Positions 38,890 to 46,915 of a DNA stretch of 64,000 nucleotides are shown here, one piece after another (positions within the stretch are counted from its first letter, which is position 1; the number at the start of each line of letters is the position of its first letter). Location: positions 62,001 to 126,000 of the forward strand of contig JBNKWP010000001.1 of assembly GCA_050299835.1 (NCBI GenBank), read 5' to 3'. The DNA is from JAJDOD01 sp050299835. Its GTDB lineage: Bacteria; Pseudomonadota; Alphaproteobacteria; Rhodobacterales; Rhodobacteraceae. The position numbers and the translations under genes were made by a program. The notes under the pieces were generated by a model. The model was not told the origin of the DNA. It ran no database searches and worked only from the letters and a program-made list of their open reading frames with translations.

Positions 38890-40119
38890 ATGGCAAATGC
38901 ACTTCCCGTGTCGCCTCTTGCGCCAAAGGGCGGGTTTCCAGATCTTCCCGTGGTGGCGGGCGTGCGTTTTGCCACGATCGAGGCCGGGGTGCGCTATAGC
39001 GGGCGGACCGATGTGATGCTGGCCGAGCTTTGCCCCGGCACGGTGATTGCCGGGACATTCACCCGGTCCAAGACCCGCTCCGCGCCGGTTCTGGACTGTC
39101 AGGAGAAGCTGGGCGGTGCCGCAGATGCCGGCGCGGCGATCCTTGTCAATTCGGGCAATTCCAACGCCTTCACCGGGATCCGCGGTGTCGAAGCGGTTCG
39201 GGCTGTCACCCGGAGCGTGGCGGAGACTCTTTCCCTTCCCGAGGCGCGGGTTTTCACATCGTCCACCGGCGTGATCGGTGAGCCGTTGAAGCATGAGCGG
39301 ATCACGGCGGCCATTGCGAGCCTGAAAGACCGTTTGTCACCGGATGGGATTGCGGGCGCGGCAAAAGCGATCATGACGACCGACACCTATCCCAAGGGAT
39401 CGGCGCAGAAGGTCGAGATTGACGGCAAGACAGTCACGATTGCAGGGATTGCCAAGGGGTCCGGCATGATCGCGCCCGATATGGGCACGATGCTGGTTTA
39501 CGTCTTCACCGATGCAGAGATCGGGTTCGAGGCGCTTCAGCCGATGGTTGCCAGGGCCTGCGATGCGACGTTCAACTGCATCACGGTGGACAGCGACACT
39601 TCGACGTCGGACACGCTGCTGGTTGCGGCCACCGGGGCCTCGGGTGTCGATGTGACCGGGCATGCTGAGTTCGAAGCGGCCCTGAGTTCGGTCATGGACG
39701 ATCTGGCAAAACAGGTCGTGCGCGATGGCGAAGGCGCGACGAAATTCGTGACCGTCGCGGTGACCGGTGCAGCCTCGGGCTCCGATGCCCGGCTTGTCGC
39801 CATGGCGATTGCCAATTCGCCACTGGTGAAAACCGCGATTGCCGGGGAGGACCCGAACTGGGGTCGGGTCGTCATGGCGGTTGGCAAGTCAGGGGCGGAG
39901 GCGGACCGGGACCGGCTGACCATCCGCTTCGGCGATGTGCTGGTGGCAGAGAACGGGCAGGTTGCGGAGGGCTATGTCGAGGCCGAGGCCGCGGCGCATA
40001 TGAAGGGTGACGAGGTCACTGTTTCCGTGGATCTGGGCCTTGGCGACGGGTCGATCACGGTCTTCACCTGCGATCTGACCGCGCAATATATCGCGATCAA
40101 CGCCGATTACCGGTCGTGA
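38890..40119 (+). CDS. argJ: Glutamate N-acetyltransferase / amino-acid acetyltransferase
   Basis: A 409-residue ArgJ, which recycles the acetyl group between N-acetylornithine and glutamate in arginine biosynthesis. Self-cleavage normally occurs before a Thr that then becomes the nucleophile, in a motif usually written ATML. Here the sequence is APDMGTML, so the residue before Thr200 is Gly. EDPNWGRVVMAVG near the C terminus is conserved. The gene follows the isomerase by 3 bases and overlaps the Nudix gene by 4 (GTGA). Confidence 0.97.
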   Translation: MANALPVSPLAPKGGFPDLPVVAGVRFATIEAGVRYSGRTDVMLAELCPGTVIAGTFTRSKTRSAPVLDCQEKLGGAADAGAAILVNSGNSNAFTGIRGVEAVRAVTRSVAETLSLPEARVFTSSTGVIGEPLKHERITAAIASLKDRLSPDGIAGAAKAIMTTDTYPKGSAQKVEIDGKTVTIAGIAKGSGMIAPDMGTMLVYVFTDAEIGFEALQPMVARACDATFNCITVDSDTSTSDTLLVAATGASGVDVTGHAEFEAALSSVMDDLAKQVVRDGEGATKFVTVAVTGAASGSDARLVAMAIANSPLVKTAIAGEDPNWGRVVMAVGKSGAEADRDRLTIRFGDVLVAENGQVAEGYVEAEAAAHMKGDEVTVSVDLGLGDGSITVFTCDLTAQYIAINADYRS

Positions 40120-40514
40120 AGACCGTTCTGGTTTCCGCCGTCGCGCTGATCGATGCGGATGGGCGTGTGCTTCTGGCGCAAAGGCCGGAGGGCAAGTCGA
40201 TGGCCGGGCTTTGGGAGTTTCCTGGCGGCAAGGTTGAGCCGGGGGAGACGCCTGAAGTCGCTTTGATCCGGGAGCTTCAGGAGGAGCTGGGGATCGACAC
40301 CTGGGAAAGTTGCCTGGCACCCCTGACCTTCGCGTCTCATTCCTACGACGATTTCCATTTGCTTATGCCGCTTTTCGCCTGCCGGAAGTGGAACGGCACC
40401 CCGATGTCGCAGGAAGGGCAGGCTCTGAAATGGGTTCGGGCGAATGCGTTGAAGGATTATCCGATGCCGCCCGCCGATGTGCCGCTTATTCCGATTCTCA
40501 GAGACTGGCTTTAG
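40116..40514 (+). CDS. mutT: Nudix hydrolase, MutT type (8-oxo-dGTP diphosphatase)
   Basis: A 132-residue protein with a complete Nudix box starting at GGKVEPGETPE and ending RELQEELGI (residues about 36-58), plus the MutT-like opening VSAVALIDADGRVLLAQRP. It probably cleanses 8-oxo-dGTP from the nucleotide pool. The start is GTG 40116 within the argJ stop. Being in an operon with an isomerase and argJ has no obvious functional logic. Confidence 0.9.
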   Translation: MKTVLVSAVALIDADGRVLLAQRPEGKSMAGLWEFPGGKVEPGETPEVALIRELQEELGIDTWESCLAPLTFASHSYDDFHLLMPLFACRKWNGTPMSQEGQALKWVRANALKDYPMPPADVPLIPILRDWL

Positions 40515-40587
40515 ATTTCGTCGCGCCGACCCACTGGGGCTCTGCCGTCGCCATTGTCGCTCGGACCAATGGCGCGTCAATGGCAAC

Positions 40588-40684
40588 CCCCCGGAGTACT
40601 TTTCGACAGATGAAGGTGGGTAAATCCGACTCTTCTTCTGTCCGTAAATACTCTGGGGGAGTACGAGGGGGCGAAGCCCCCTCG
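40588..40684. terminator. Bidirectional structure between mutT and infB: long inverted repeat plus GC hairpin
   Basis: Bases 40588-40615 and 40632-40659 form 28-base arms matching at 22 positions, with two additional G-U pairs, around a 16-base loop. The arms start CCCCCGGAGTACTTT and end AAATACTCTGGGGG. Directly after it, CGAGGGGGC-GAA-GCCCCCTCG (40664-40684) is a perfect 9-bp hairpin. The gap between convergent genes ends both transcripts, so a terminator role is likely. I recall similar GAGTATTT-bearing elements in Rhodobacteraceae intergenic regions, so it may be a dispersed repeat. Confidence 0.6.
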
Positions 40685-40718
40685 CCTTGCGCGACGACAA
40701 AGTCGGCGCAATACCCGA

Positions 40719-43226
40719 TCAGGTGAGCGTGCGCTCGACCTCTTCGCGTTCGAAGATCTCGATGACGTCGCCTTCGCGGATGTCTTCGTAGTTCTCGAAG
40801 GCCATGCCGCATTCCTGGCCGGACTGCACTTCGGCAACCTCGTCCTTGAACCGCTTGAGGGTTTTCAGCGTGCCTTCGTGGATTACCACGTCGTCGCGGA
40901 GAAGACGCACACCGGCAGACCGGCGGGCGACGCCTTCGGTGACGAGGCACCCGGCGACACGGCCGACGCCGGAGACCTTGAAGACTTCGCGGATCTCGGC
41001 GTAGCCGATGAAGTTCTCGCGCACCTCGGCGGAAAGCAGGCCGGAGGCGGCGGCTTTCACGTCGTCCACGAGGTCGTAGATCACGCTGTAATAGCGGATT
41101 TCCACGCCCTTCTGGTTGGCGGCGTTCCGGGCCGGGGCATTGGCACGGACGTTAAAGCCGAAGACGGGCGAGCCGGAGGCTTCGGCAAGGCCGATATCCG
41201 ATTCCGTGATCGCGCCGACGCCCGAATGCAATACGCGCACACGGACTTCCTCGTTGCCGATCTTTTCCATCGCCTGAACGATAGCCTCGGCGGAACCCTG
41301 CACGTCGGCTTTCACGACAATCGGCATCTCGGTGACGTTTTCGTCTTCCTTGGCCTTCAGCATCAGCTGTTCGAGCGTTGTTGCCGCGCCTGCGGCCGCG
41401 CGTTTCTCTTTCGCCGCGCTTTCGCGGTATTCGGCGATCTCACGGGCCTGGGCTTCGGTTTCGACCACGTTCAGGACGTCGCCCGCTTCGGGTGTGCCAT
41501 TGAGACCCAAGACCTCGACCGGAACCGAGGGTCCGGCTTCCTTGACGCGTTCGCCCTTGTCGTTTTCCATCGCACGAACTTTGCCCCACTGTTCGCCGAC
41601 GACGAAGATGTCGCCCTGGCGGAGCGTGCCGTTCTGAACGAGGACGGTAGCGACCGGGCCGCGGCCCACGTCGAGCTGGGCTTCGATCACCGCACCTTGC
41701 GCGGCGCGCTCGGGGTTGGCTTTCAGTTCAAGGATCTCGGCCTGAAGCGCGATGGCTTCAAGCAGCTCGTCGAGCCCCTCGCCGGTCTGAGCCGAGACTT
41801 CGACGTCCTGCACTTCGCCCGACATCTTTTCGACGATGACCTCGTGCTGGAGCAGGTCAGTCCTGACCTTGTCGGGATTGGCGGCAGGCAGGTCGATCTT
41901 GTTGATCGCCACAATCATCGGGACCTTGGCGGCCTTGGCGTGGTTGATCGCCTCGATGGTCTGCGGCATGACCGCGTCATCGGCAGCCACGACCAGCACT
42001 ACGATATCCGTCACCTGAGCGCCGCGGGCGCGCATCGAGGTAAACGCTGCGTGGCCCGGCGTGTCGAGGAAGGACAGAACTGCCCCGCCTTCGGTGGTGA
42101 CCTGATAGGCACCGATATGCTGGGTGATGCCGCCGGCTTCGCCGGAGGTCACGTTGGCATTGCGGATCGCGTCCAGAAGCGAGGTCTTGCCGTGGTCGAC
42201 ATGGCCCATGATGGTGATGACCGGCGGGCGCGACTGAAGGTCTTCCGCCTTGTCTTCAACAGTGTCGATGACCTGTTCCACGTCAGCATCACTGACGCGC
42301 TGCACGTTATGACCGAATTCCTCGATGATGAGTTCGGCGGTGTCAGCGTCAATCGTCTGGTTCTGGGTCGCCATGATGCCGTTGTTCATCAGGGACTTCA
42401 CCACGTCGGCGACACGTTCTGACATGCGGTTGGCGAGTTCGCTGACCACGATCGCTTCGGGAAGCTGCACGGTGCGCGTGACCTTTTCCCGGTCCTGTTG
42501 GCCGCCCATGGCTTTCTGGCGCGCGCGCTCCTGCTTGCGCTTCATCGCGGCCAGGGATTTCTGGCGACCGCCTTCGCCGCCCGACAATGCCTGGTTCAGG
42601 GTCAGCTTGCCGGCACGCCGCCCACCGTCGTCGCGGGCTTTGCCACCACGATTGTCGCGACGGTCATCGCGGTCGTTGCGTTCGCGTGCCTTGGGCGCGG
42701 GCTTTACCCCGCCGCGATTCGGCTGCGCCTCATCCGGTGCCGGCGGAGCGGGCTGGGCCGCTGCCACCTTCTCGCGCGTCTTGGCCTCTTCAGCCTCGCG
42801 CAGCTTGCGTTCTTCTTCCTCGGCCCTGGCTTTGGCCTTTTCCGCGATCTCGGCTTCTTCGCGTTCCTTGGCTGCCGCCTCGGCGCGGCGCCGCTCGCGT
42901 TCCTCTTCGCGTTCGCGTTCTTCCTTGGCGCGCTTCTCGGCCTCCTCGGCCTCGACGGCCTTGGCAGCGACCAGCGCCTTGATCCGACGCTGCTGTTCGG
43001 CCTCCGTGACACCCTGCGGTCGCTTCTTTGGATCCCCAGCGGCAGCCGCACCCGTGTTGGGCGTCTGCGCACCACCACCCGACGCGCCGGGTTTCGGCAC
43101 GACCACGCGCTTGCGCTTGGTTTCCACCACGACATTCTTGGTCCGTCCGTGGGAGAAGCTCTGCTTCACCTGGCCAGGTCCGCCGCTGCGGAGCCCAAGA
43201 GTCTTTTTGCCGTCAGTATCGCTCAT
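40719..43226 (-). CDS. infB: Translation initiation factor IF-2
   Basis: An 835-residue IF-2. A long charged N-terminal region with Glu/Arg/Ala repeats (residues about 70-180) is followed by the GTPase domain with GHVDHGKTSLLD near residue 339 and NKIDLP. The C-terminal domains bind fMet-tRNA. It positions initiator tRNA on the 30S subunit. It is the last gene of the rimP-nusA-ylxR-infB set and lies 5 bases after ylxR. Confidence 0.99.
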   Translation of the reverse strand: MSDTDGKKTLGLRSGGPGQVKQSFSHGRTKNVVVETKRKRVVVPKPGASGGGAQTPNTGAAAAGDPKKRPQGVTEAEQQRRIKALVAAKAVEAEEAEKRAKEEREREEERERRRAEAAAKEREEAEIAEKAKARAEEEERKLREAEEAKTREKVAAAQPAPPAPDEAQPNRGGVKPAPKARERNDRDDRRDNRGGKARDDGGRRAGKLTLNQALSGGEGGRQKSLAAMKRKQERARQKAMGGQQDREKVTRTVQLPEAIVVSELANRMSERVADVVKSLMNNGIMATQNQTIDADTAELIIEEFGHNVQRVSDADVEQVIDTVEDKAEDLQSRPPVITIMGHVDHGKTSLLDAIRNANVTSGEAGGITQHIGAYQVTTEGGAVLSFLDTPGHAAFTSMRARGAQVTDIVVLVVAADDAVMPQTIEAINHAKAAKVPMIVAINKIDLPAANPDKVRTDLLQHEVIVEKMSGEVQDVEVSAQTGEGLDELLEAIALQAEILELKANPERAAQGAVIEAQLDVGRGPVATVLVQNGTLRQGDIFVVGEQWGKVRAMENDKGERVKEAGPSVPVEVLGLNGTPEAGDVLNVVETEAQAREIAEYRESAAKEKRAAAGAATTLEQLMLKAKEDENVTEMPIVVKADVQGSAEAIVQAMEKIGNEEVRVRVLHSGVGAITESDIGLAEASGSPVFGFNVRANAPARNAANQKGVEIRYYSVIYDLVDDVKAAASGLLSAEVRENFIGYAEIREVFKVSGVGRVAGCLVTEGVARRSAGVRLLRDDVVIHEGTLKTLKRFKDEVAEVQSGQECGMAFENYEDIREGDVIEIFEREEVERTLT

Positions 43227-43231
43227 ATGGT

Positions 43232-43855
43232 CTACTTTACCTTTCCGGTGGGATTGCCACCGTCCAAATCGCGAACGCCAGATAGCCGGATGGCGTCCTC
43301 CCTGATCCTCTCAGTGAGTCCGCCAAAACCGAGCGCCGCATGTATCACACGTTCGCGCCCAAAGGACAAACCCAATTCTGAGGCCGTCAAAACCTCGAAA
43401 AAACTGCCTCTTCCGCCCGGAGGATGCAGCTTGGATTTGCCACGTTCGGAGCCGTCCGTGGCCTGGAAAAGGATGCGGGCTTCCTCCCGACCCAACCAGT
43501 CTTTTACCTTCTCGTAACCCGCGATGGCACGTCCGGCCTTGCGGGCCATGGAAATTCCGTCGATCAGCCGTTTCGCCAGCAACGCTTCCACGTCATCGAC
43601 AAGCGTTTCCGACACCGTAACAGCTTGTTTGGCCCCTCGCGCGAACAGCTTCTTGTCGACCGCCCTGGTCAATGCGTCGCGTTCGGCTGCCACCCATATG
43701 CCCCTGCCGGGCAGTTTTTCAAGGATATCCGGGACGATTTGCCCGTCCGGCGCCACAGCGAACCGGATGAGGCCCCGCTTCGGCTGGACCTCCCCGGTTG
43801 CGATGCAGCGACGTTCAGGATCGTCGCGGGTTTTGGTTTTGCCGCCTCTGGGCAA
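43232..43855 (-). CDS. YlxR/L7Ae fusion RNA-binding protein
   Basis: A 207-residue protein. The N-terminal part (residues about 12-90) is a YlxR (DUF448) domain with RRCIATGEVQPKRGLIRFAV and LPGRGIWV; the C-terminal part (about 95-190) resembles an L7Ae/YlxQ RNA-binding fold (RKAGRAIAGYEKVKDWL). Firmicutes encode these as two genes in the nusA-infB operon; here they are one. It likely binds RNA or the ribosome. It is 15 bases from nusA and 5 from infB. Confidence 0.88.
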   Translation of the reverse strand: MPRGGKTKTRDDPERRCIATGEVQPKRGLIRFAVAPDGQIVPDILEKLPGRGIWVAAERDALTRAVDKKLFARGAKQAVTVSETLVDDVEALLAKRLIDGISMARKAGRAIAGYEKVKDWLGREEARILFQATDGSERGKSKLHPPGGRGSFFEVLTASELGLSFGRERVIHAALGFGGLTERIREDAIRLSGVRDLDGGNPTGKVK

Positions 43856-43870
43856 GAGAATCCGAGGCCA

Positions 43871-45505
43871 TCAGGCCCCGGCCTCCTCGGTCACAGCTTC
43901 GCCGTCTTCGTCGCCTTCGCCGGTCTCGTCGGATTCCAGATCGGCGGGATCGACCCACCCAAGCTGGATACGCGCGGTCATGACCATAGCCTGTGCTTCC
44001 TCCAGGCCCACGTCAAACTTCTCCAGAAGACCGTCATCCTTGATGCGCTCGCCATCGACCGTGGTCCAGCCGCCGGCCAGTTCCCAGTCGGCGCAGGTGG
44101 CGAAGTCTTCCAGCGTCTTGACGCCATCTTCGGCCAGAGCCTCGATCATCTGCGGGGTCAGACCTTCGAAGGCGAAGAGGCTGTCTTCGGCCCCCAGTTC
44201 GCGGGCGCGCTCGGCGGCCTTCTTGTTCTGCTCTTCGAGATAGTCGCGAGCACGGGCCTGAAGTTCGGTGGCCGTATCTTCGTCCACGCCGTCGATGACG
44301 AGAAGTTCGTCCACATCGACATAGGCGACTTCTTCGAGGTTGGTGAAACTTTCAGAGACCAGAAGCTGGGCGAAGAATTCGTCGAGGTCGAGCGTGTCCA
44401 TGAAGAGCTTGGTGCGCTCTTCGAACTCCGCCTGACGACGCCGCGATTCCTCTTCCTCGGTCATGATGTCGATGTCGAGGTTGGTCAGTTGCGAGGCCAG
44501 ACGCACGTTCTGACCGCGACGGCCGATGGCGAGCGAAAGCTGCTCTTCCGGCACCACCACTTCGATCTTCCCGGCATCTTCGTCCAGCACCACTTTCGAA
44601 ACCTCGGCGGGTTGCAGCGCGTTCACCAGGAAGGTCGGCGCGTCTTCGTTCCAGGGGATGATGTCGATCTTTTCGCCCTGAAGTTCGTTCACGACGGCCT
44701 GCACGCGGGAGCCGCGCATACCGACGCAGGCCCCGACGGGGTCGATGGAGTTTTCATAGGAGATGACAGCGATCTTGGCGCGGCTGCCCGGATCGCGGGC
44801 GACGGCCTTGATTTCGATGATGCCGTCGTAGATTTCCGGCACTTCCATCTTGAAGAGCTCGGCCATGAATTCGGGCGCGGTGCGGGAGAGGAAGATCTGC
44901 GGGCCGCGCGTCTCGCGGCGCACATCCTTGATGTAGCAGCGGATGCGGTCGCCCGGACGGTAGGATTCGCGGCCGATCTTTTCGTTCCGGCGCAGGACAC
45001 CTTCGCCGCGGCCGATATCGACGATGACGTTGCCGTATTCCTCGCGCTTCACCACGCCGTTGATGATGGTGCCGGCGCGATCCTTGAATTCCTCGAACTG
45101 GCGATCCCGCTCGGCTTCGCGGACCTTTTGCAGGATGACCTGCTTGGCCGATTGTGCGGCGATCCGGCCCATCTCTACCGGGGGAACTTCGTCCACGATG
45201 GTGTCACCGGGCTTTGGATCGTCGAGATATTGCTTGGCCTGTTCCGGCGTCAGTTGCGCCTGATAGTTCTCAAGCTCTTCTTCCTCGGGATCGATCACGG
45301 TGCGGACGCGCGTGAAGGTCGCCTTGCCGGTCTTGCGGTCGATGGAGACGCGGATGTCCATCTCGGCCCCGTAGCGCGACTTCGCGGCACGGGCGAGGCT
45401 TTCTTCCATCGCCTCGACCACGAGGCCGGGGTCGATCATCTTCTCGCGCGCGACAGCTTCGGCCGTTTGCAGAAGTTCAAGCTGGTTTGCGGATGTGATT
45501 GCCAT
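43871..45505 (-). CDS. nusA: Transcription termination/antitermination factor NusA
   Basis: A 544-residue NusA. The N-terminal RNA-polymerase-binding domain is followed by S1 (YGNVIVDIGRGEGVLRRNEK), two KH domains (VGACVGMRGSRVQAVVNELQG; LAIGRRGQNVRLA) and two helix-hairpin-helix acidic repeats. It controls pausing, intrinsic termination and antitermination. It follows rimP by 3 bases. NusA may act on the terminator-like leader upstream of rimP (see 46097-46135), which would be feedback control. Confidence 0.98.
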   Translation of the reverse strand: MAITSANQLELLQTAEAVAREKMIDPGLVVEAMEESLARAAKSRYGAEMDIRVSIDRKTGKATFTRVRTVIDPEEEELENYQAQLTPEQAKQYLDDPKPGDTIVDEVPPVEMGRIAAQSAKQVILQKVREAERDRQFEEFKDRAGTIINGVVKREEYGNVIVDIGRGEGVLRRNEKIGRESYRPGDRIRCYIKDVRRETRGPQIFLSRTAPEFMAELFKMEVPEIYDGIIEIKAVARDPGSRAKIAVISYENSIDPVGACVGMRGSRVQAVVNELQGEKIDIIPWNEDAPTFLVNALQPAEVSKVVLDEDAGKIEVVVPEEQLSLAIGRRGQNVRLASQLTNLDIDIMTEEEESRRRQAEFEERTKLFMDTLDLDEFFAQLLVSESFTNLEEVAYVDVDELLVIDGVDEDTATELQARARDYLEEQNKKAAERARELGAEDSLFAFEGLTPQMIEALAEDGVKTLEDFATCADWELAGGWTTVDGERIKDDGLLEKFDVGLEEAQAMVMTARIQLGWVDPADLESDETGEGDEDGEAVTEEAGA

Positions 45506-45508
45506 GTC

Positions 45509-46096
45509 TCAGGTCTCCTCGTCGCCATCCATGATTGTCTGTATTTCGTCGAATTGCTTTTCGTCCACCGCTCCGGCGTCCTTGCGGGCCTTGAGCACGT
45601 CGCGGATCAGCTCATCGGTCAGGACAAGCTTGGCGTCGGCCAGCCAGTCGAACTGCAACCCGATTGTGCCCTCTTCGATCTCGATCAGGACTTCGCTGCC
45701 TTCGGTCCCGGCGAGGGTGCCTTTAAAGCGCTTGCGGCCGTCGATCAGGTCGGTCGTCTCGATCTTCGCGACATGCCCTTCCCAGGCGTCGAAATCCTTG
45801 AGCCGGGTCAGGGGGCGGTCGATGCCGGGGCTGGAGACTTCCAGCGTGTATTGATCCTCGATCGGGTCCTGGACATCGAGCGTGGCACTGACAGCAGTGG
45901 ATATCGCCGCGCAGTCGTCCACTTCGATGCCGCCATCGGGCTTGTCGGCCATGATCTGCAGAGTCGGCGAGTTGCCCCCCATCAGGCGGACGCGCACCAG
46001 TTCGAAACCCAGATCCTCGATCACCGGGGTGATGATCTCGGCCAGGCGCTGGTCCATTGTGGTTTTGGCGATCAGATCGGACATGTGTTCAGACAT
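45509..46096 (-). CDS. rimP: Ribosome maturation factor RimP
   Basis: About 195 residues. RimP assists 30S subunit assembly. The core shows ITPVIEDLGFELVRVRLMGG, VDDCAAISTAVSATLDV and LEVSSPGIDRPLTRLKDFDA, typical of the family. Two ATGs are possible: 46096, which directly follows a T7 tract, and 46084, which matches the usual N terminus MSDLIAK. Neither has a Shine-Dalgarno sequence, a striking feature for the first gene of this operon. The short 3-base gap to nusA indicates one operon. Confidence 0.93.
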   Translation of the reverse strand: MSEHMSDLIAKTTMDQRLAEIITPVIEDLGFELVRVRLMGGNSPTLQIMADKPDGGIEVDDCAAISTAVSATLDVQDPIEDQYTLEVSSPGIDRPLTRLKDFDAWEGHVAKIETTDLIDGRKRFKGTLAGTEGSEVLIEIEEGTIGLQFDWLADAKLVLTDELIRDVLKARKDAGAVDEKQFDEIQTIMDGDEET

Positions 46097-46135
46097 AAAA
46101 AAACGGGCCAGCGGGCCCGTGGAATTTTCCGCTGG
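46097..46135 (-). promoter_or_regulatory. Attenuator-like leader of rimP-nusA-infB
   Basis: On the minus strand ACGGGCC-CGCT-GGCCCGT (46120 to 46103) is a 7-bp GC hairpin followed by a run of T ending at 46097, a textbook Rho-independent terminator. The upstream segment CCAGCGG (46135-46129) is the exact complement of CCGCTGG (46114-46108), which overlaps both terminator arms. The two folds are mutually exclusive. The rimP ATG at 46096 abuts the T tract. Regulation of the operon by termination is a reasonable inference. Confidence 0.6.
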
Positions 46136-46174
46136 AGCCTCGGGGGTGGAAGCCGAAGCGCCGCTGTTGAGTGC

Positions 46175-46203
46175 GATATAGGCCCGGTCGTGCGCGAACG
46201 CAA
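46175..46203 (-). promoter_or_regulatory. Likely promoter of the rimP-nusA-infB operon
   Basis: TTGCGT (minus strand, 46203-46198), a 17-base spacer and TATATC (46180-46175) match a sigma-70-type promoter well for this GC content. Initiation near 46168 would give a leader of about 72 bases that contains the terminator-like structure. The divergent 5-formyltetrahydrofolate cyclo-ligase gene starts at 46260. Confidence 0.5.
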
Positions 46204-46259
46204 GTGCGTTCAACGGGTGGGTCCGCTAAACTTCGCTCAACAACGAGCGGGAGGAGCGA

Positions 46260-46892
46260 ATGGAAGACGACGACCAATCGGGTGACGCTCCTTGTTTTGC
46301 GCATACGCTGATTGGCGGGCACCCGGTGGATGCCCGCACCGCGAGAGACGTGGCCCGTTTTCGAAAGGCCGAGCGCGAACGTCTTTATGCGGAGCGGCGG
46401 GCGGTGCCCTCCGATCTGCGGGCCGAACTGACCGCCGCGATCTGCCAACAACTAGATCGCCTGCTGCGGGAGGTTTCGGGACAGCGGATTGCCGCATACT
46501 GGCCGATTCGAGGTGAGCCGGATCTGCGGGTCTGGATGACAAAGGCGCATGAGCGCGGTGCGGTGATCGGCCTGCCGGTGGTCATCGAGAGGGCCGCGCC
46601 GCTGGAGTTTCACGAATGGAAACCGCGCTGCAAGATGACCCGTGGCGACTGGAACATTCCTGTTCCCGTCGAGAGAAATCCGATCACACCCGACATCGTG
46701 GTCGCTCCGCTGGTTGGGGTCGATGAAAGCGGTTACCGGCTTGGCAATGGGGGCGGCTACTATGACAGAACACTGGCCGCTCAGAACCCGAAACCGATCG
46801 TCATCGGTGTTGGTTTCGGGTTTTGCCGGATGAAATCGATCTATCCGATGCCCTGGGACATACAAATGGATCGGGTGATTCTCAGCGACTGA
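46260..46892 (+). CDS. fthC: 5-formyltetrahydrofolate cyclo-ligase
   Basis: A 210-residue enzyme that converts 5-formyl-THF to methenyl-THF with ATP, rescuing this folate form. Family motifs are KAERERLYAERRAVPSDLRA near the N terminus and LGNGGGYYDRTL near the C terminus. GGAGG lies 5 bases before the ATG. In many bacteria 6S RNA lies beside this gene; no 6S-like long hairpin was found in the short upstream gap. It diverges from rimP. Confidence 0.93.
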   Translation: MEDDDQSGDAPCFAHTLIGGHPVDARTARDVARFRKAERERLYAERRAVPSDLRAELTAAICQQLDRLLREVSGQRIAAYWPIRGEPDLRVWMTKAHERGAVIGLPVVIERAAPLEFHEWKPRCKMTRGDWNIPVPVERNPITPDIVVAPLVGVDESGYRLGNGGGYYDRTLAAQNPKPIVIGVGFGFCRMKSIYPMPWDIQMDRVILSD

Positions 46893-46915
46893 GTCGCTGC
46901 GGACTCCTTAAGGAG
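46883..46915. terminator. Two adjacent perfect palindromes at a convergent gene end
   Basis: CAGCGACT-G-AGTCGCTG (46883-46899) and CTCCTTAAGGAG (46904-46915) are perfect palindromes straddling the stop codons of the convergent cyclo-ligase (46890-46892) and phosphodiesterase-like (46908-46910) genes. As hairpins they would have very small loops. A bidirectional terminator is the simplest role. Confidence 0.4.

Noticed and set aside
46105..46259. Possible 6S RNA next to the 5-formyltetrahydrofolate cyclo-ligase gene
   Set aside because: The gap is about 150 bases, holds a promoter and attenuator for rimP, and shows no long interrupted stem of the 6S type.
43424..46285. A 950-residue plus-strand frame opposite ylxR, nusA and rimP
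   Set aside because: It spans three genuine minus-strand genes and their gaps and is explained by codon bias; the same applies to large frames opposite icd (10135-12180), secA (35772-37736) and infB (40878-42422).
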